Assembly: GCA_037501455.1 (NCBI GenBank)
Contig: CM074860.1
Span: 49,300,501 to 49,364,500, forward strand
Source of the DNA: Lantana camara
Taxonomy: Eukaryota > Streptophyta > Magnoliopsida > Lamiales > Verbenaceae
Direction: 5' to 3'
DNA length: 64,000 nt
The number at the start of each line of letters is the position of its first letter. Positions within the stretch are counted from its first letter, which is position 1. The position numbers and the translations under genes are program-made. The notes beneath the pieces are model-generated. The model was not told where the DNA came from. It saw only the letters and a list, made by a program, of their open reading frames with translations, and searched no databases. Positions 23,965 to 36,480 of the stretch are shown one piece after another.

Positions 23965-24200
23965 GCCGGTTGCAAAACCGAGGTTCTCGAGTCGTGTCAA
24001 GTCAGTCTAGGTCGCACGGCATAGGATTATGTGGTATTTGGGAGTCTGCATTGGGTTGACTTACCTGAATTATTTATTTCTTTTCATTACTTGAGCTACT
24101 TGATCTTCATTGAACATGTGATATTTGATATTATGGAAATTGTGTGCACACATTTGCATTTATTGATCAAGCCACGCATGTTTAGTGATCTGATTTCAGG

Positions 24201-27200
24201 ATGGAGCACGATAGACGTTCCAGTGACCGATCCTCGAGGTACAGGCATCATCACCGCCGACATCATCGCCGCGAGAGATCACCACCTCCTCCGCCTGCTC
24301 AGGCACAGCCCCAGGATTTCATGAATGCCGTAGTGGGGCTAATTGATCAGAGGTTACAGGAACGGGTACCTCCACCACCACCACCAGCGCAGGTAGCACC
24401 TCCGGAGAACCCCATTTCTGCTATTTTGCGAGAGTTTCAGAATCAGCGTCCCCCGAAGTTCTATAAGGGAGACGATATACAGGCGGAGATGTGGTTGAAA
24501 GAGATCGAGAGGATTTGGCAGCTTATTCCTTGCGACAGTCAGGAGAAGGCTCGTTGCACCCTCACTCTTATTCAGGGCGAGGCTTACTCCTGGTGGGAGA
24601 GCACTCAGATTGTTTTGGAGGTAGCCGGGACCGAGATTACTTGGGAGGTCTTTGTACGGGAGTTCAGAAACAAGTACATTCCTCCAGCTTCCCGTACCCG
24701 CAGGTTGAGGGAGTTTACAGAATTAAAGCAAGGGGGCAGGTCTGTGGGTCAGTACATCGCCGAGTTCGAGAGACTTTCTCGCTATGCACCCAACATAGCG
24801 AACGATGACTTTCACAAAGCGATGCAGTTCGTTCAGGGGTTGAGACCAGACATTCAGGATGCACTGAAAGCTACTAATACCAGCACCTGGGCGAAAGCTA
24901 CAGCAAAAGCCCTAAAGGTTGAAGATTCTGATAGTGCCAGGAGGGCTACTCAGCGAGCAGGACAGGCTTCAGGCTCGAGATCAGGTCAGGGTTCCAGCTC
25001 AGGAAAAAGGCCGATGATTTACCCTACACCTCCAGCTCAGAGAGATATCGGGAAGAAACCTAAGTACACCGGGCCATTTCCGAGAGGTCCAAGAGCTCCA
25101 GCACCACCTCAGCCACCTCAGAGACCGAGATGCACATGGTGTGGACATCCTACGCACACCTATGATAACTGCAGACGCCGGTTGGGTCTATGTTTGATTT
25201 GCGGGAGTAACGAGCACCTGGTTGATGGTTGTCCGGATCGTCAGGATCCACCACCTGCAGGACCGAGACCCCTGGTGAGAGCTCGGGCTTATGCACTCGC
25301 GGGAGAGGAGCAGGAGGCTGATATTGACCCCGCCGCAGTAGTTGAAGGTATTATTTGCATTCATGGCACGAACATCCATACATTATTTGATCCAGGAGCT
25401 ACACACTCCTTTCTTGCGCACTCTATTGCTATTACCTTGTCTTTGCCTGCTATGTGTACTTCTGTGCGCTATCTAGTTAGTACTCCTTTCGGTAGTAGGC
25501 GAGAGACGGATCAGGTTTACAGGGATGTTCCAGTTGTAATTGAAGGCCGGGAGTTTCTGACAGATTTTATTGTTATGCCGATGGAGAGATACGGGGCTAT
25601 TCTGGGGATGGATTGGCTTTACAGACATTGTGCTACGGTGGATTGTCGGGCTAAGAAGGTTCAGTTGGGTTCAGAGGTTGTTACGGGCTGTACTTCAAAG
25701 ACCGTGCCCCTACTTTCGTTTTCAGAGGCTCAGAGATTAGTCAGGGACGGGGCTACAGGGTTCATTGCCTATATTCTGAACAAGCCCAAAGATCAGGTGA
25801 AATTAGAGGACACAGAAGTGGTAAAGGAATTCCCCGAGGTATTCCCAGAGAAATTGGATTCCTTGCCTCCTGAGCGGGAGATTGAGTTCGTTATTGACCT
25901 TTTCCCGAATGCCGAGCCGTATTCAAAGACTCCGTACCGGATGGCTCCAGCCGAATTAAAGGAACTAAAAGTTCAGCTTGAGGCTTTGTTGGAAGTTGGG
26001 TACATTCGGCCGAATTCTTCGCCGTGGGGAGCACCGGTGTTGTTTGTAAAGAAAAATGACGGGACTCTAAGAATGTGCATCGATTACAGGGAGTTGAACA
26101 GGATGACTATCAAGAACAAGTATCCCCTCCCACATATCGAGGAGTTGTTCGATATACTCCAGGGTTCTAAGGTGTATTCGAAATTGGATTTAAGACAGGG
26201 ATACTATCAGCTGCGAATCCGAGCAGAGGACATTCCAAAGACGGGATTCAATACTCGGTATGGGCACTATGAGTTCGTGGTTATGCCGTTTGGATTGACT
26301 AATGCCCCTGCAGCTTTTATGGATATGATGCACCGGATATTCAGGCCTTTCCTCGACAAGTTCGTGGTGATTTTCATTGATGATATTCTGGTGTTCTCGA
26401 AGTCAGCCGAGGAGCACGCGAGACATCCCAGACTTGTTCTTCAGACTCTAAAGGAGCATCAGTTGTTTGCTAAGTTCAGCAAGTGTGAATTTTGGATCGA
26501 TCGGGTTTCATTCTTGGGGCATGTGATTTCAGGAAAAGGGTTGGAGGTCGATCCCTCGAAAATCGAGGCCGTGCTTAAGTGGGAGAAACCAAAGAATGCC
26601 TCGGAGATTAGAAGCTTCTTGGGATTGGCCGGATATTATAGAAGGTTTGTTCAGGACTTCTCCAAGATTGCGGCACCGTTAACCCGGTTGACAAAGAAGG
26701 ATGTTAAGTTTGTCTGGGACGAGAAGTGTGATCAAAGCTTCAATTTTCTGAAAGAAAAGTTAGTTTCAGCTCCGGTGTTAACTTTACCCGAGGGTTCAGA
26801 GGGATATGCAGTGTATACAGATGCTTCTAAAGAAGGCTTAGGTTGCGTTTTGACTCAGAAAGGAAAAGTGATCGCTTATGCTTCTCGGAAGCTAAAGGAA
26901 TATGAAAGGAATTATCCAACACACGACCTAGAGCTTGCAGCCGTGATCTTTGCTCTCGGGAAATGGAGACATTATCTTTACGGGACTTCCTTTGAGATTT
27001 TTACCGACCATAAGAGCCTCCAGTATTTATTCACACAGAAGGATTTGAATATGAGGCAACGGCGTTGGATGGAAAAGTTGGAAGACTATGATTGTACAAT
27101 TAAGTACCATCCGGGGAAAGCCAATGTGGTCGCCGATGCACTTAGCAGGAAGGCGAGCATATCGAGTTTGGAAATAAAGGAAAGTGAGGAAGTCGCCCGA

Positions 27201-27209
27201 TTGTGTTAA
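24201..27209 (+). CDS. Element E Gag-protease-RT-RNase H polyprotein
   Basis: 1002 codons from an ATG placed one base after acceptor-like GATTTCAG. Order: His/Arg/Pro-rich N-terminus; capsid-like region with AYSWWES (about residues 126-132); two zinc knuckles [14 protein letters not shown] (311-324) and [14 protein letters not shown] (331-344), both CX2CX4HX4C; aspartic protease with [10 protein letters not shown] (Asp 397, DPG instead of D-S/T-G) and ILGMDWL; reverse transcriptase with FIDDIL (Asp 727/728); RNase H with TDASKEGLG (Asp 874), HDLELAA (Glu 911) and FTDHKS (Asp 936). It assembles the particle and makes cDNA. It ends early at a one-base deletion near 27200, after which the integrase frame continues. 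Best-preserved pol in the window; Tekay/Del-like chromovirus by motif style. Confidence 0.95.
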   Translation: MEHDRRSSDRSSRYRHHHRRHHRRERSPPPPPAQAQPQDFMNAVVGLIDQRLQERVPPPPPPAQVAPPENPISAILREFQNQRPPKFYKGDDIQAEMWLKEIERIWQLIPCDSQEKARCTLTLIQGEAYSWWESTQIVLEVAGTEITWEVFVREFRNKYIPPASRTRRLREFTELKQGGRSVGQYIAEFERLSRYAPNIANDDFHKAMQFVQGLRPDIQDALKATNTSTWAKATAKALKVEDSDSARRATQRAGQASGSRSGQGSSSGKRPMIYPTPPAQRDIGKKPKYTGPFPRGPRAPAPPQPPQRPRCTWCGHPTHTYDNCRRRLGLCLICGSNEHLVDGCPDRQDPPPAGPRPLVRARAYALAGEEQEADIDPAAVVEGIICIHGTNIHTLFDPGATHSFLAHSIAITLSLPAMCTSVRYLVSTPFGSRRETDQVYRDVPVVIEGREFLTDFIVMPMERYGAILGMDWLYRHCATVDCRAKKVQLGSEVVTGCTSKTVPLLSFSEAQRLVRDGATGFIAYILNKPKDQVKLEDTEVVKEFPEVFPEKLDSLPPEREIEFVIDLFPNAEPYSKTPYRMAPAELKELKVQLEALLEVGYIRPNSSPWGAPVLFVKKNDGTLRMCIDYRELNRMTIKNKYPLPHIEELFDILQGSKVYSKLDLRQGYYQLRIRAEDIPKTGFNTRYGHYEFVVMPFGLTNAPAAFMDMMHRIFRPFLDKFVVIFIDDILVFSKSAEEHARHPRLVLQTLKEHQLFAKFSKCEFWIDRVSFLGHVISGKGLEVDPSKIEAVLKWEKPKNASEIRSFLGLAGYYRRFVQDFSKIAAPLTRLTKKDVKFVWDEKCDQSFNFLKEKLVSAPVLTLPEGSEGYAVYTDASKEGLGCVLTQKGKVIAYASRKLKEYERNYPTHDLELAAVIFALGKWRHYLYGTSFEIFTDHKSLQYLFTQKDLNMRQRRWMEKLEDYDCTIKYHPGKANVVADALSRKASISSLEIKESEEVARLC

Positions 27210-28138
27210 AGGCTCGGGTTTCTAATATCACAGTTCAGTCGGAATTAAGGCATCAGCTGTTTGAGGCTCAGAATAAGGATCCGGAAGTGCAGAGGCTTGT
27301 AAGTAGAGCTAAGGATGACCCGGAGAGTCCATTTGGGTTTGATGAGACCGGGTTGCTTCGGTTTAAGAACAGAGTAGTAGTACCTGAAGAGTTGAGACGG
27401 GTTCTACTCGAAGAAGCTCACAAGTCAGCTTACTCGATCCACCCAGGAGGAAATAAAATGTATAAGGATTTGAAACAATATTATTGGTGGAACGGGATGA
27501 AGAGGGACGTGGCAGAGTATGTGAAACATTGCCTGACTTGTCAGAAAGTGAAAGCGGAGCACCAAAAACTCGCGGGACTTCTACAACCGTTACCTATTCC
27601 CGAGTGGAAGTGGGAACAAGTAACGATGGACTTTGTTTCTGGATTACCGAAGGTTAAAGGTGGGTTTGATGGAATTTGGGTAATCGTGGATAGATTTACA
27701 AAGTCTGCTCACTTTCTACCGGTCCGGATGTCTTATAAGATCCCGAAGTTGGCTGAGATCTATAATAGAGAGATCATTCGACTTCATGGTATTCCGGTGA
27801 GCATAGTATCAGACCGAGACCCGAGGTTTACTTCTAAGTTGTGGCAGGAATTACAGGCTGTCTTGGGAACGAAACTTAAGTTCAGTACAGCATTTCACCC
27901 GCAAACAGACGGCCAGACTGAAAGGTTAATCAGGTATTTGGAAGATCTTCTTCGGGCTTGCGCGATAGATTTTGAGAACTCGTGGTCAGAACAGCTTCCC
28001 TTGATCGAGTTTGCTTATAATAACAGCTTTCAGGCTTCGATCGGGATGGCTCCTTACGAGTTACTTTATGGAAGAAAGTGCCGATCTCCGTTGTTCTTCG
28101 ACTTGGAAGAATGGAAATGGTCGAAACAGAAGGGGTAA
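27203..28138 (+). pseudogene. Element E integrase core, in shifted frame
   Basis: Continuation of pol in the -1 frame, so 27203 is not a true start. HHCC zinc region: HKSAYSIH then CLTC. Catalytic core has MDF (Asp 143), SDRDPRF (Asp 204) and QTER (Glu 240), giving D-x60-D-x35-E, the expected spacing. It ends at a TAA after EEWKWSKQKG where the family reads on; the sequence continues in another frame with two further stops near 28208. All catalytic residues survive, so lesions are recent and limited to frame breaks. Confidence 0.9.
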
Positions 28139-28215
28139 AGAAAGGTGAAAGATTCGAAAGGCCTTCCAAAGTTGTTCAAGCTATGATTGAAAAGGTTCAA
28201 ATGATTTAATAACGG

Positions 28216-28707
28216 ATGAAAGTCGCGCAAGATAGACAGAAGAGCTACGCCGATAAGCGCCGAAGAGATCTAGAATTTGAAGTTGGTGACCGGGTATTCT
28301 TGAAGGTGTCACCAAGGAAAGGTTTCACCCGGATCGGGAAAGGAGGAAAGCTTAATCCTCGCTACTTAGGTCCGTTCGAGATTTTGGAAAGAATAGGCGA
28401 GGTAGCCTATCGACTGGACCTACCACCGAGTCTTACGGGGATTCACAACGTGTTCCACGTTTCACAATTAAGGAAATATTACCCCGATGAGACTACGATT
28501 CTCCCCGTGGAAGAAGTTGAACTGGAACCGAATTTGACATTTGTTCAGAGGCCGGTTAAGATCTTGGATCAGAAATTTCAAGAGTTGAGAAACCGGAGAA
28601 TTCCCATGATTAAGGTTTTGTGGAGAAGTGATAAAACCGAAGAAGCTACGTGGGAAACAGAGGATAAAATGAAACGGTTCCACCCGGAGTTGTTCGAGCA
28701 AGACTAG
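28216..28707 (+). pseudogene. Element E integrase C-terminal domain and chromodomain-like tail
   Basis: 163-aa open frame, the end of pol after another frame change. It contains [30 protein letters not shown], the GPFEILERIG / LDLPPSLTGIHNVFHVSQL segment typical of these integrases, then VKILDQKFQELRNRRIPMIKVLWRS...EATWETEDKM, a chromodomain-like module thought to guide integration to particular chromatin. It stops 38 bases before the LTR. Confidence 0.9.
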
Positions 28708-28745
28708 AGAATCTGGGGACCAGATTCTTCTAAGGGGGGGAGAGT
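28708..28745 (+). promoter_or_regulatory. Pre-PPT hairpin and polypurine tract of element E
   Basis: Perfect 9-bp arms AGAATCTGG (28708-28716) and CCAGATTCT (28720-28728) with loop GGA, followed by TAAGGGGGGGAGAGT directly before the 3' LTR. Confidence 0.85.
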
Positions 28746-30585
28746 TGTAACGCCCCGGTTTCCGGAGGAACAGGTAAGCACGCCACTTGTGCGTTTTGAG
28801 TGTAGGTTTATTTTATTATTTTAATTTCATAATATATTCTTACGTGGCATTCATATTTTTATAAAATTCACGAAACATTATTCATGTCAATTATATGATT
28901 TCATATCATTCAAAATATTATTTCATGGCACGAAAAATATTTCTTGCATGAAAACCATTACCGAGAGTATTTCAAATTACCAATTCGTTCCTAAGTATTT
29001 ATTTCTAAAACTTTGGGGACTTAATTGCGTGAACTTTTAGGACCAAATTGATCATATTTTAAAACCTCATCTACTCAATTGCATAGATTGAATTCTTGGA
29101 GGATTTATTGGCAATTAACTTAATTCACAAAAACCAAGAATGGATGTAACGGTATAAGCTTCCTCAAGCTTCCTTGATCAATTTTATCCCAAAAATTTGC
29201 CAAACACATTTGCTTCCTCTCATTCTCGGTACTAAGAAGAAAAGGGAAGAAGATAATTTTCTATCAATCATCAAGATTTCAAGAAGTTAGCCAAGCTTTG
29301 AGGGATCATCATCATCATCATCCACTTTCTTCATTTCTTTCATCTTTAAGGTCACGAGGGCGTGGACGGGGAGCAAGCTCCTTAGAACGCTTATTTATTA
29401 TATTTTGCAAGAAAGGTGATGTTTTGTTTTGGTAACACGAACCCTAAAACCCTTATGTGCTAGTTTTCGGCCAAACGTATTATACTTATAAATGATTTTC
29501 AAACCATGAACGTTTCCAAGCAAGAAAGTATTGATTATCATGAATTCAAGCATGTTTGGCGAGTACATGATTGCACGTGGGCCCGAGGGTAGTTCTTGAG
29601 CCAACCGGGAAAGCAAGGGCTGACGGGTAACTCCTGAATTATCCTCACATTGTTGGGATCACCCCCGAAGCCACTAGGAGATTAGTGGTGGAAGGAGTTC
29701 CGTGTCTAGAGGGTCATGTCCTCTACACACACCATGTCGTGGATAGTCGAGCCTTGCAAACTCGCTATCAACCGGAGGAAGAAGGAGACTGGGGATTAAT
29801 CCGGCGTGTCGGGTTATCCTCGGGTTATTGCATGATTTCAAGCATGAACTTGTTTAAATGAGCACTAATTAAATTGCATGATCACGTATTTATCAAGCAA
29901 GCAAGCATGATCACGTATTGTTCACGATTGGGAGTTCGGTTGGAGACTGCCCTTGTTCGCCGGGGCCACATGTTCATGACATTGACAAGCATGATTAAAT
30001 AAACGTGTTAAAATGATTTGGTTGTAATCCCGGGCAAAGATTAACTTCTTGAATTACATATCTATTTTATGCTAAAGTCTTCACCCGAGGCTACAACTTG
30101 CATGTGATGTGTGTATATATAATTATTGCCCCTCACTCAGTCTTCGGTAGACTGATACTTCACTTTTCAGGTACCCTTTTGAGCGTGGTCGTGCTAGGCG
30201 GGCGTTGTTCGAGTCTTTTGCATCTTCACGAGTCTAGCACCTGTCATGTATAGTACTTTGAGACATTTCATGTTATGCTCGTTATTGTCTCATTTTGAAT
30301 ACTTAATGATGTATCTTATTTAGAAATGACAATGTAGTGATAGTTAATTGGTACCTATATGTATCTAGGTAATAAATATGGTACCTATATATATGAATGA
30401 CTTTATTGCTTCCGCTTTTCTGTTCATGTTTGTTTGATTATGTTGGGGAGAGTGTCCCGCCTAGCTCGTCATTTTTATTGTCACCCGTTCGCTGTGGTCT
30501 TGGTTTATGTATGAACTGTCCATTTCATACGTGGATCGAGGCTATAGTGCGGGGGATGTGGCGCCTTGGGGTTTAGGGTGCTACA
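28746..30585 (+). repeat. 3' LTR of element E, 1840 bp
   Basis: Starts TGTAACGCCCC, ends GGGTGCTACA, near-identical to 22134-23945. Also lacks intron 1 (junction 29350/29351), as expected if U5 was copied from a spliced RNA. Hairpin CAGTCTTCGGTAGACTG at 30138-30154. Confidence 0.95.
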
Positions 30586-30590
30586 TTTTC
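30586..30590. repeat. Target-site duplication TTTTC, right of E
   Basis: Second copy of the 5-bp duplication, proving insertion of E into element C. Confidence 0.95.
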
Positions 30591-32001
30591 TGTCGGTCTT
30601 GAGCCGTCTTTAACCTCTGCCTAATCACTTTCACTTTCTCAATGGTATCCTGAATCTCCGTTGGTTTCTTAGGTCTATCGAGCTTATCATCTTTGGTGCA
30701 CCTCCATTCATCAATGTCCCAAAATAGAGATGACTGGCACTTCCATCCATATAGTGCCTCATACGGAGCTATACCAATTGAAGTTTGAAAACTATTATTA
30801 TAAGCAAACTCAACCAAATCCAAATGCTCATCCCACGAGTCTTGATAATCTAAGGCACAAGCACGAAGCATGTCCTCAAGATACGTTATTAACCTCTCGG
30901 ATTGTCCATCCGTTTGTAGGTGAGATGCGGTGCTTAATTGGAGATTTGTACACATACACTTCTGTAATTCCTACCAGAAAATTTCTGTAAACCATGGATC
31001 TCTATCTGGAACAATATTGACCGGGGCACATGTAATCTCACAATCTCCATCCGGTACAATTTAGCTAACTTAGGCACTTTATCTAACATCCGAACCTTGA
31101 GAAAATGGGACGACTTCGAAAACCTATCAATTATGACCCAAATCCCATCGAAACCTCCTTTGGTCCTTGGCAAGCCGGACACGAAGACCATTGTCACTTG
31201 CTCCCACTTCCATTCGGGAATTAGAAGTGGTTGGAGAGTTCTTCCCGGTTTCTGGTGTTCAGCTTTCACCACTTGGCATGTTCGATACCTTCTTACAATA
31301 TTAGCAATATCTCTTTTCATGTCGTTCCACCAATATAAAGTCCTTAAATCCTTGTACATCTTAGTAATACCAGGATGTACCTTATATGCCGATCTATGTA
31401 CCTCATCAAGTACTAACTGCTTAAACTCTTCCGGAACACAAACCTGAGCCTTAAACCGAAATAAACCCGAATGATCAAACCCGAACTTAGTCTCCGGATC
31501 AATTCTTACCTTTGACACTAATCTTTGAATTTTCGGATCATTAGATTGAACTTCAATCAATCTTTGTTTCAAATCCGGTTGTACTGAAATATTTTCCCAA
31601 CGAGCTTTTGAAACCAAGAACACCGAATTCTGCTTACTTGAACCCGCTTCCAAACTTGAAATACTAGCTTTCCTACTCAAAGCATCTGCAACCACATTAA
31701 CTCTACCCGGGTGGTATTGAATTCCACAATCATAGTCCTCAAGTAGAGCAACCCAATGCCTTTGCCTCACGTTTAAATCTTTCTAAGTAAACAGATACTT
31801 AAGGCTTTGGTTGTCGGTGAACACCTCAAAAGTAACCCCGCAGAGATAATGATGCCTTTTTAGCAAGGCGAAAACAACTACAGCAAGCTCTAAATCATGA
31901 GTGGGATAGCTCTTCTCGTCATCTTTTAACTTTCTAAAGGCGAAGGCTACTACCTTGCCATTTTGCATCGACACACAACCGAGGCCTTCCTTCGATGCAT
32001 C
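30591..32001 (-). pseudogene. Element C RNase H and integrase, right of E
   Basis: Minus-strand frames read RNase H ([29 protein letters not shown]) from about 32000 down. Then come the integrase zinc region (HPGITKMYKDLRTLYWW) and core, ending in RLKTAQDRQK at the E boundary, where the 22133 side takes up the protein. Lesions: the first cysteine of the CxxC pair is tyrosine-containing (RRYRTC), the first catalytic Asp is replaced (MVFVSG for MDFVSG), and frameshifts occur near 30950 and 31775. The right edge is cut inside the TDAS motif by the G LTR at 32002. Confidence 0.9.
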
Positions 32002-33347
32002 TGTAACACCCCGGAGCGAAGGGCGCCACATCCCCCGCACCATAGCTCAACACGTGAAATGAAATGGAGACTCCTTCCACGCATCAAGCCATGGCGAACG
32101 GGTGACCAACAAAAATCAAACCTAAGCTAGGCGGTCTAGACCCTACTCCGAGCGCGCACTAAAAAGAAATAGCGAATGCGGAAGCACCAGAATCTCACAA
32201 AACAAATAAATATACTCGAGACATATCAAAATATGATTCCAGTTATACAAACCTTTACAATTCGAATTAAAGTCATAACTTATACATGTATCCTGACTTA
32301 GAAAAATGCATAAAGCAAACGAAATACAATGCATGACTCAAGCTACCCAAAACCAAGACTCAAAGACAACTGCCTAACTCCAACCCCTCAGAACGAGTAC
32401 CTGCAAACTCAAACAAAAAGGGGAAAAAAGATAGAAATAACGAGGGTCAGTCCTAGAGACTGGTGAGGAGGCTAACACACGCACCCATACATATACATGA
32501 GAGCAAAGCATATACAAAGCTGAAAGGGTTCACGAACCGTACACGGTTTTTGCATTCTAAAACATTTAACCCGTGGTAATGTATATAAAGAAGGAAGTTT
32601 GGGCCAGAAGGCCAAATTCAGTCAAGTTTTAGAGTTAGAAATCCGCCCCCGTTTCACAACCATAACGAAGACATAACGTACGGAAACCCTAAATTTCAAC
32701 CCCTTACTTCATAAACATATGCGAAACAAAACAAAACGAATTATAAATCAATCCCACCTTTACACCGTTTTGGGGAAGAGAGTGCGCACCCTCAACCCCC
32801 ACACTTACCTTATGGTCAGCGCGCTTTGTACGTCAGGGCAGTGAGTTTCATGACACTCACGCCCAAGGACTCCGTCCCCCACCTCCGTCCGAGTGGGTTT
32901 CGGGTTGATCCTATAATGTGGAGAAGTGTCCTGGGGTTGCAACCGGCGACCCCGATGGTCGTCCCGGGTCTCACGAACCACACAACTTCGGGGCCCAACT
33001 TACACAGATACAGATCACTTATCACATGAAACTTATCCAAAGATCATATCACGCTTATACACACACACACACAGTTATCAAAGCTTTGCAAAGCAAACGA
33101 AAATAGAGCTTATATACTTATAAAAGCGTTTTCAAATCTTCATGACAAACGGGACAAATCCCACAAAATACGTATCAAAACACATATCTATACATATACA
33201 TACATAATTCGCATGCGGGTTCGAAAAACAATTAGGGTTTTAGGTCATAATAACTAAAAAGGAAAGAAAACCTCACCTCGTCGACCAAACCGAACAAAAC
33301 GAACCAAAAGGAGTCAAACGAACCACTTCCGCAACCTCCGAACAAAC

Positions 33348-35205
33348 CTAAGAGCAAAACAAAGACAAGAGACCAACTTAGACTCAAAATAAACCATATT
33401 GATGCTCGGCTAATGCATATGAATGCAAGTGACGCATATGAAGCTTAATAAATTAACATATAATGCATACACATTCATATTAATCCATAAATCTCATAAA
33501 TCATGTCAAATGAATTCATAGATGTCATATAACGAACATATGATACCATACAACATGTTATCAATATATTCATATCATGCAAGGAGCAAGGGTTGATCAT
33601 GCAAGACATATAAACGAAACATAACGTCATAAACGTACGTTAAAGGAGCATACTTCACATATGAAGCCATAATTCAAAAACAAGCACATAAATCAAGTCA
33701 TAAATTCATAATATATAAGTTAACTCATAATAAATTAAGCTAACATTGCATATAGGCCACAAACGGGACAAGAGAAAGCAATTAAAAGCAACGAAACGAC
33801 GAAAGAAACTCCCCCGGGGCACTATCGTGACACATGACATGGCCATGTCCAAAACGCAAAGGAAACGAACACGGCCGTGTCCGAATTTAATTAAATCAGA
33901 TGCCCGAATCGAGAGCTTGACACGGCCGTGTCAAGAATCAGCACAAACTGGACACGGCCGTGTCCAGTTGATATTTTCAAAATCCGTTTTTGGCGCAGCA
34001 ACATTTTCCAATGGCAAAACAGGGCATTTTGGGAGCAGCTCTTGGGGAATTTCTTAGGCCTCAAACACATACATAACATGCGTGAAATATACATAAAAGA
34101 ATCACATTAAAAGGCCAAAGAATGAAGCAACAAAGATCATTCAAATCAAGCAACGAAAATCGAACAAAGAAGAGCATACCATGCATTCATGTCACGATCA
34201 CCAATTTAGGGGCTGAGTTTGGAGTTAAAAGTTTGGGGAATGGATTATAACATGTTAAGCAACTAATATACTCCATGTATATGCAAATTGACACAAATTG
34301 GAGCACATTAGAACCACCAACTAGCCACCAAAAATGCAACAGCTGCAGTTAGGTTATACGATACCTACAAACATGCCATGCTCTTCAAATTTGGGTCAAA
34401 ATGCAAGTTAAAATCTAGGAAAGGCCAAGCTAACATAAAGAGAAACTCATATACTTCATGCTCATGCAAATTCACACGAAAATAAGTACAAGAGATCAAC
34501 CAAATACTCTAAGTATCACAGCAGCAGTTAGGTTCGCACATAGCATACAAAAAGGCTTCATGATTCGGTTTAGGAGCTAAAAATGGATCTAAAAGCTTGC
34601 CAAAGCAGGGCTAATATGTAAAGCAATTAGTACACTACCTCTCCATGCAATTTCACACGAATTGGAAGCCATTAACTCAAGCAACAAAGCACAAATCCAC
34701 ACAACAGTTCCAAAACCGGGGAGCAGTTTTTAAGGTTCAAGAACTCATGTTTGCAGCCATAATAAAGCATGAATTCAGGGAAAAACGAAGCACATTCATA
34801 GAAAAACATGTGTACTCTATAACCAAGCCTTAGAACACGAAATTTGAGGCAAGAATTCCATCATTTGAGCTCAATAACGTGACAGCAGTTCATACCGGTA
34901 GAGTTGTTCGAAATTCCAGTTTTTCATGCCCAAAAACTCAAGGTTTCAATCAAGTTATCAAAGAGAAATTAACCCACACATATCTAAAATGAATTATAAA
35001 TCAAGAAAGGAAGCAAAGAAGATCATATAATCACCAATCATACACCAATTCAGCGCCAAACTTAAGCTAAGCCATGGATTCAAAAATATGAGCTAACCCT
35101 AACTATTCATGCAAGCTTTCAAACCCTTATTAAATCTGAATTAAATCATGGATTTCAAGGATCAAATGAAGAATATAAGAGAGGAGAATACATAAACATA
35201 CTTAC
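33348..35205 (-). other. Candidate leader intron 1 in G LTR
   Basis: Strong consensus ends: CAAAG|GTAAGTATG and a pyrimidine-rich TTGTCTTTGTTTTGCTCTTAG acceptor. 1858 nt, containing the palindrome cluster. Confidence 0.55.
33836..33967 (-). repeat. Palindrome cluster, GACACGGCCGTGTC type (G 3' LTR)
   Basis: Four perfect palindromes: GACATGGCCATGTC 33836-33849, ACACGGCCGTGT 33869-33880, TTGACACGGCCGTGTCAA 33917-33934, CTGGACACGGCCGTGTCCAG 33948-33967. Outer bases differ between copies yet stay complementary, and the first copy has a paired change relative to the core. Confidence 0.95.
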
Positions 35206-35970
35206 CTTTGAGATATGAAGAAGTATGGAGAAGATTGTCTTCAAAATCTCAAGACATGGATGAGGGCTTCTTTCTTCTTCTTTTCTCCGTGGATCAGATG
35301 CTCTTTCCTTCTGCCTTGGGGTGTATTGGACGAAATTAAAAGGTAGGGGAGGGATAGGGCTGAGTTATGGTCAGTTAAATCAAGGGTTAAGGCTTGCGCA
35401 TGCCTAAATTGGCCCCACAAGTGTAAGACTAGTCAAAGATGGTGGCTTTGGAGCAGGCTGTTCCTTCCGAGCGAAAACCGAGGGTCTAAATGGGCTTAGA
35501 AAATCACCAAACTAGCTTCAAGAGTTTCCTTTCTTCGTTACGAGTCTGACGCATCTTCCGGAATTCGAATCCGAATTCCCGAGCTCAAGTTATGGCCTCC
35601 GGAACGGGAGCGCGCTAAAACTAGTTAGGCCCTCATGTCCCTCGTCAAATACTTAAGGTTTAAAACCTCGACAAACGAACACGAAAACTTAAAACGAGCA
35701 CGTAAACATATTCACAACTCACATATATCACGCATATCGAAATTTCACACAAATCGGAATTGAATTCCGGCACATAATGAGCAAATTACGAGCACACAAA
35801 CTTAAACGTTTAAAATTCAAAGTTCATAAATATAAACAATTAATTTCATATACATTCAAATAATCATAAAAGCATTAAAATAACATTCAAATACGTAATT
35901 AAATAATTTGAAGCGCATAAAAACCTGTCGTTTTGACGTACCTGGAAATCCGATCGATCGGGATGTTACA

Positions 35971-36006
35971 AACTCCCCTCCTTCAAAAGGACCTGTTCTC
36001 AGGTCC
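35971..36006 (-). promoter_or_regulatory. Polypurine tract and pre-PPT hairpin of element G
   Basis: Minus strand TTTTGAAGGAGGGGAGTT precedes the LTR. Arms GGACCTG (35989-35995) / CAGGTCC (36000-36006) around AGAA. Confidence 0.8.
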
Positions 36007-36089
36007 TAAGGAGAGTCTTGAACGGCTCCGAAGAGCAGCCCAACTCCACACTTCCGCTGCGCTACTCTGATCCTATACTTCACGAGACA

Positions 36090-36480
36090 CTATCTCCTTA
36101 AATGGCGAACCGGACACAAAGTCCTAGTCGTTTGCCCCCACTTCCCAAATAAGCATTCGGGAGTAGTTGGAGAATCCTCAACTATTGGCACATAGATATT
36201 ACTACACAAAGTCCATAACGTCTTTCTTATGCCAGAACAACCGGTCTCCCAAAAGTCCTAACAATCTTAAACCCAGAGTGGGATAAACTCGTGACGTTGC
36301 ACACCTTAGGGCATAGGCTACCGTTCTTCTACAAGAAACACACAACAAAGGCCTTCCTTTATGCCTCAGTTGGAAACAAGGTAGCCTTTTGTACCTCCGG
36401 TTAGGCAAGAGCCAATACCGTGGGTAACTCTCTTCAACCGCCTCTTCCCACTCAAAACCGTACCTCTTACTTTGAGGCAA
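36090..36480 (-). pseudogene. Highly decayed RNase H / integrase remnant of element G
   Basis: A minus-strand open frame (36202-36480) has an RNase H-like order: a DASKEGL-like start, VAYALR near the middle and YPTLGLRLL in place of YPTHDLELA. Left of it, 36100-36190 resembles the LQPLPIPEWKWEQVTMDFVSGL part of integrase with many changes. Catalytic residues are not maintained. Very old or fast-decayed pol fragment; G could not have moved without help. Confidence 0.5.

Larger units (their letters stand above)
32002..35970 (-). repeat. 3' LTR of element G, 3969 bp
   Basis: Bounded by TGTAACACCCC and GATGTTACA. Left flanking 5 bases GCATC. Minus-strand leader: donor CAAAG|GTAAGT (intron start 35205), acceptor TTTGCTCTTAG| (33348), a 71-nt exon 33277-33347 ending ACGAG|GTGAGG, then hairpin CAGTCCTAGAGACTG (32448-32462) and acceptor GTTTGCAG| at 32401. 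The first 2.3 kb is about 99% identical by eye to 38351-40640. Confidence 0.9.

Noticed and set aside
27200..27210. Programmed frameshift between RNase H and integrase of E
   Set aside because: No slippery heptamer seen, and a one-base deletion explains it; other lesions in the same pol point to decay.
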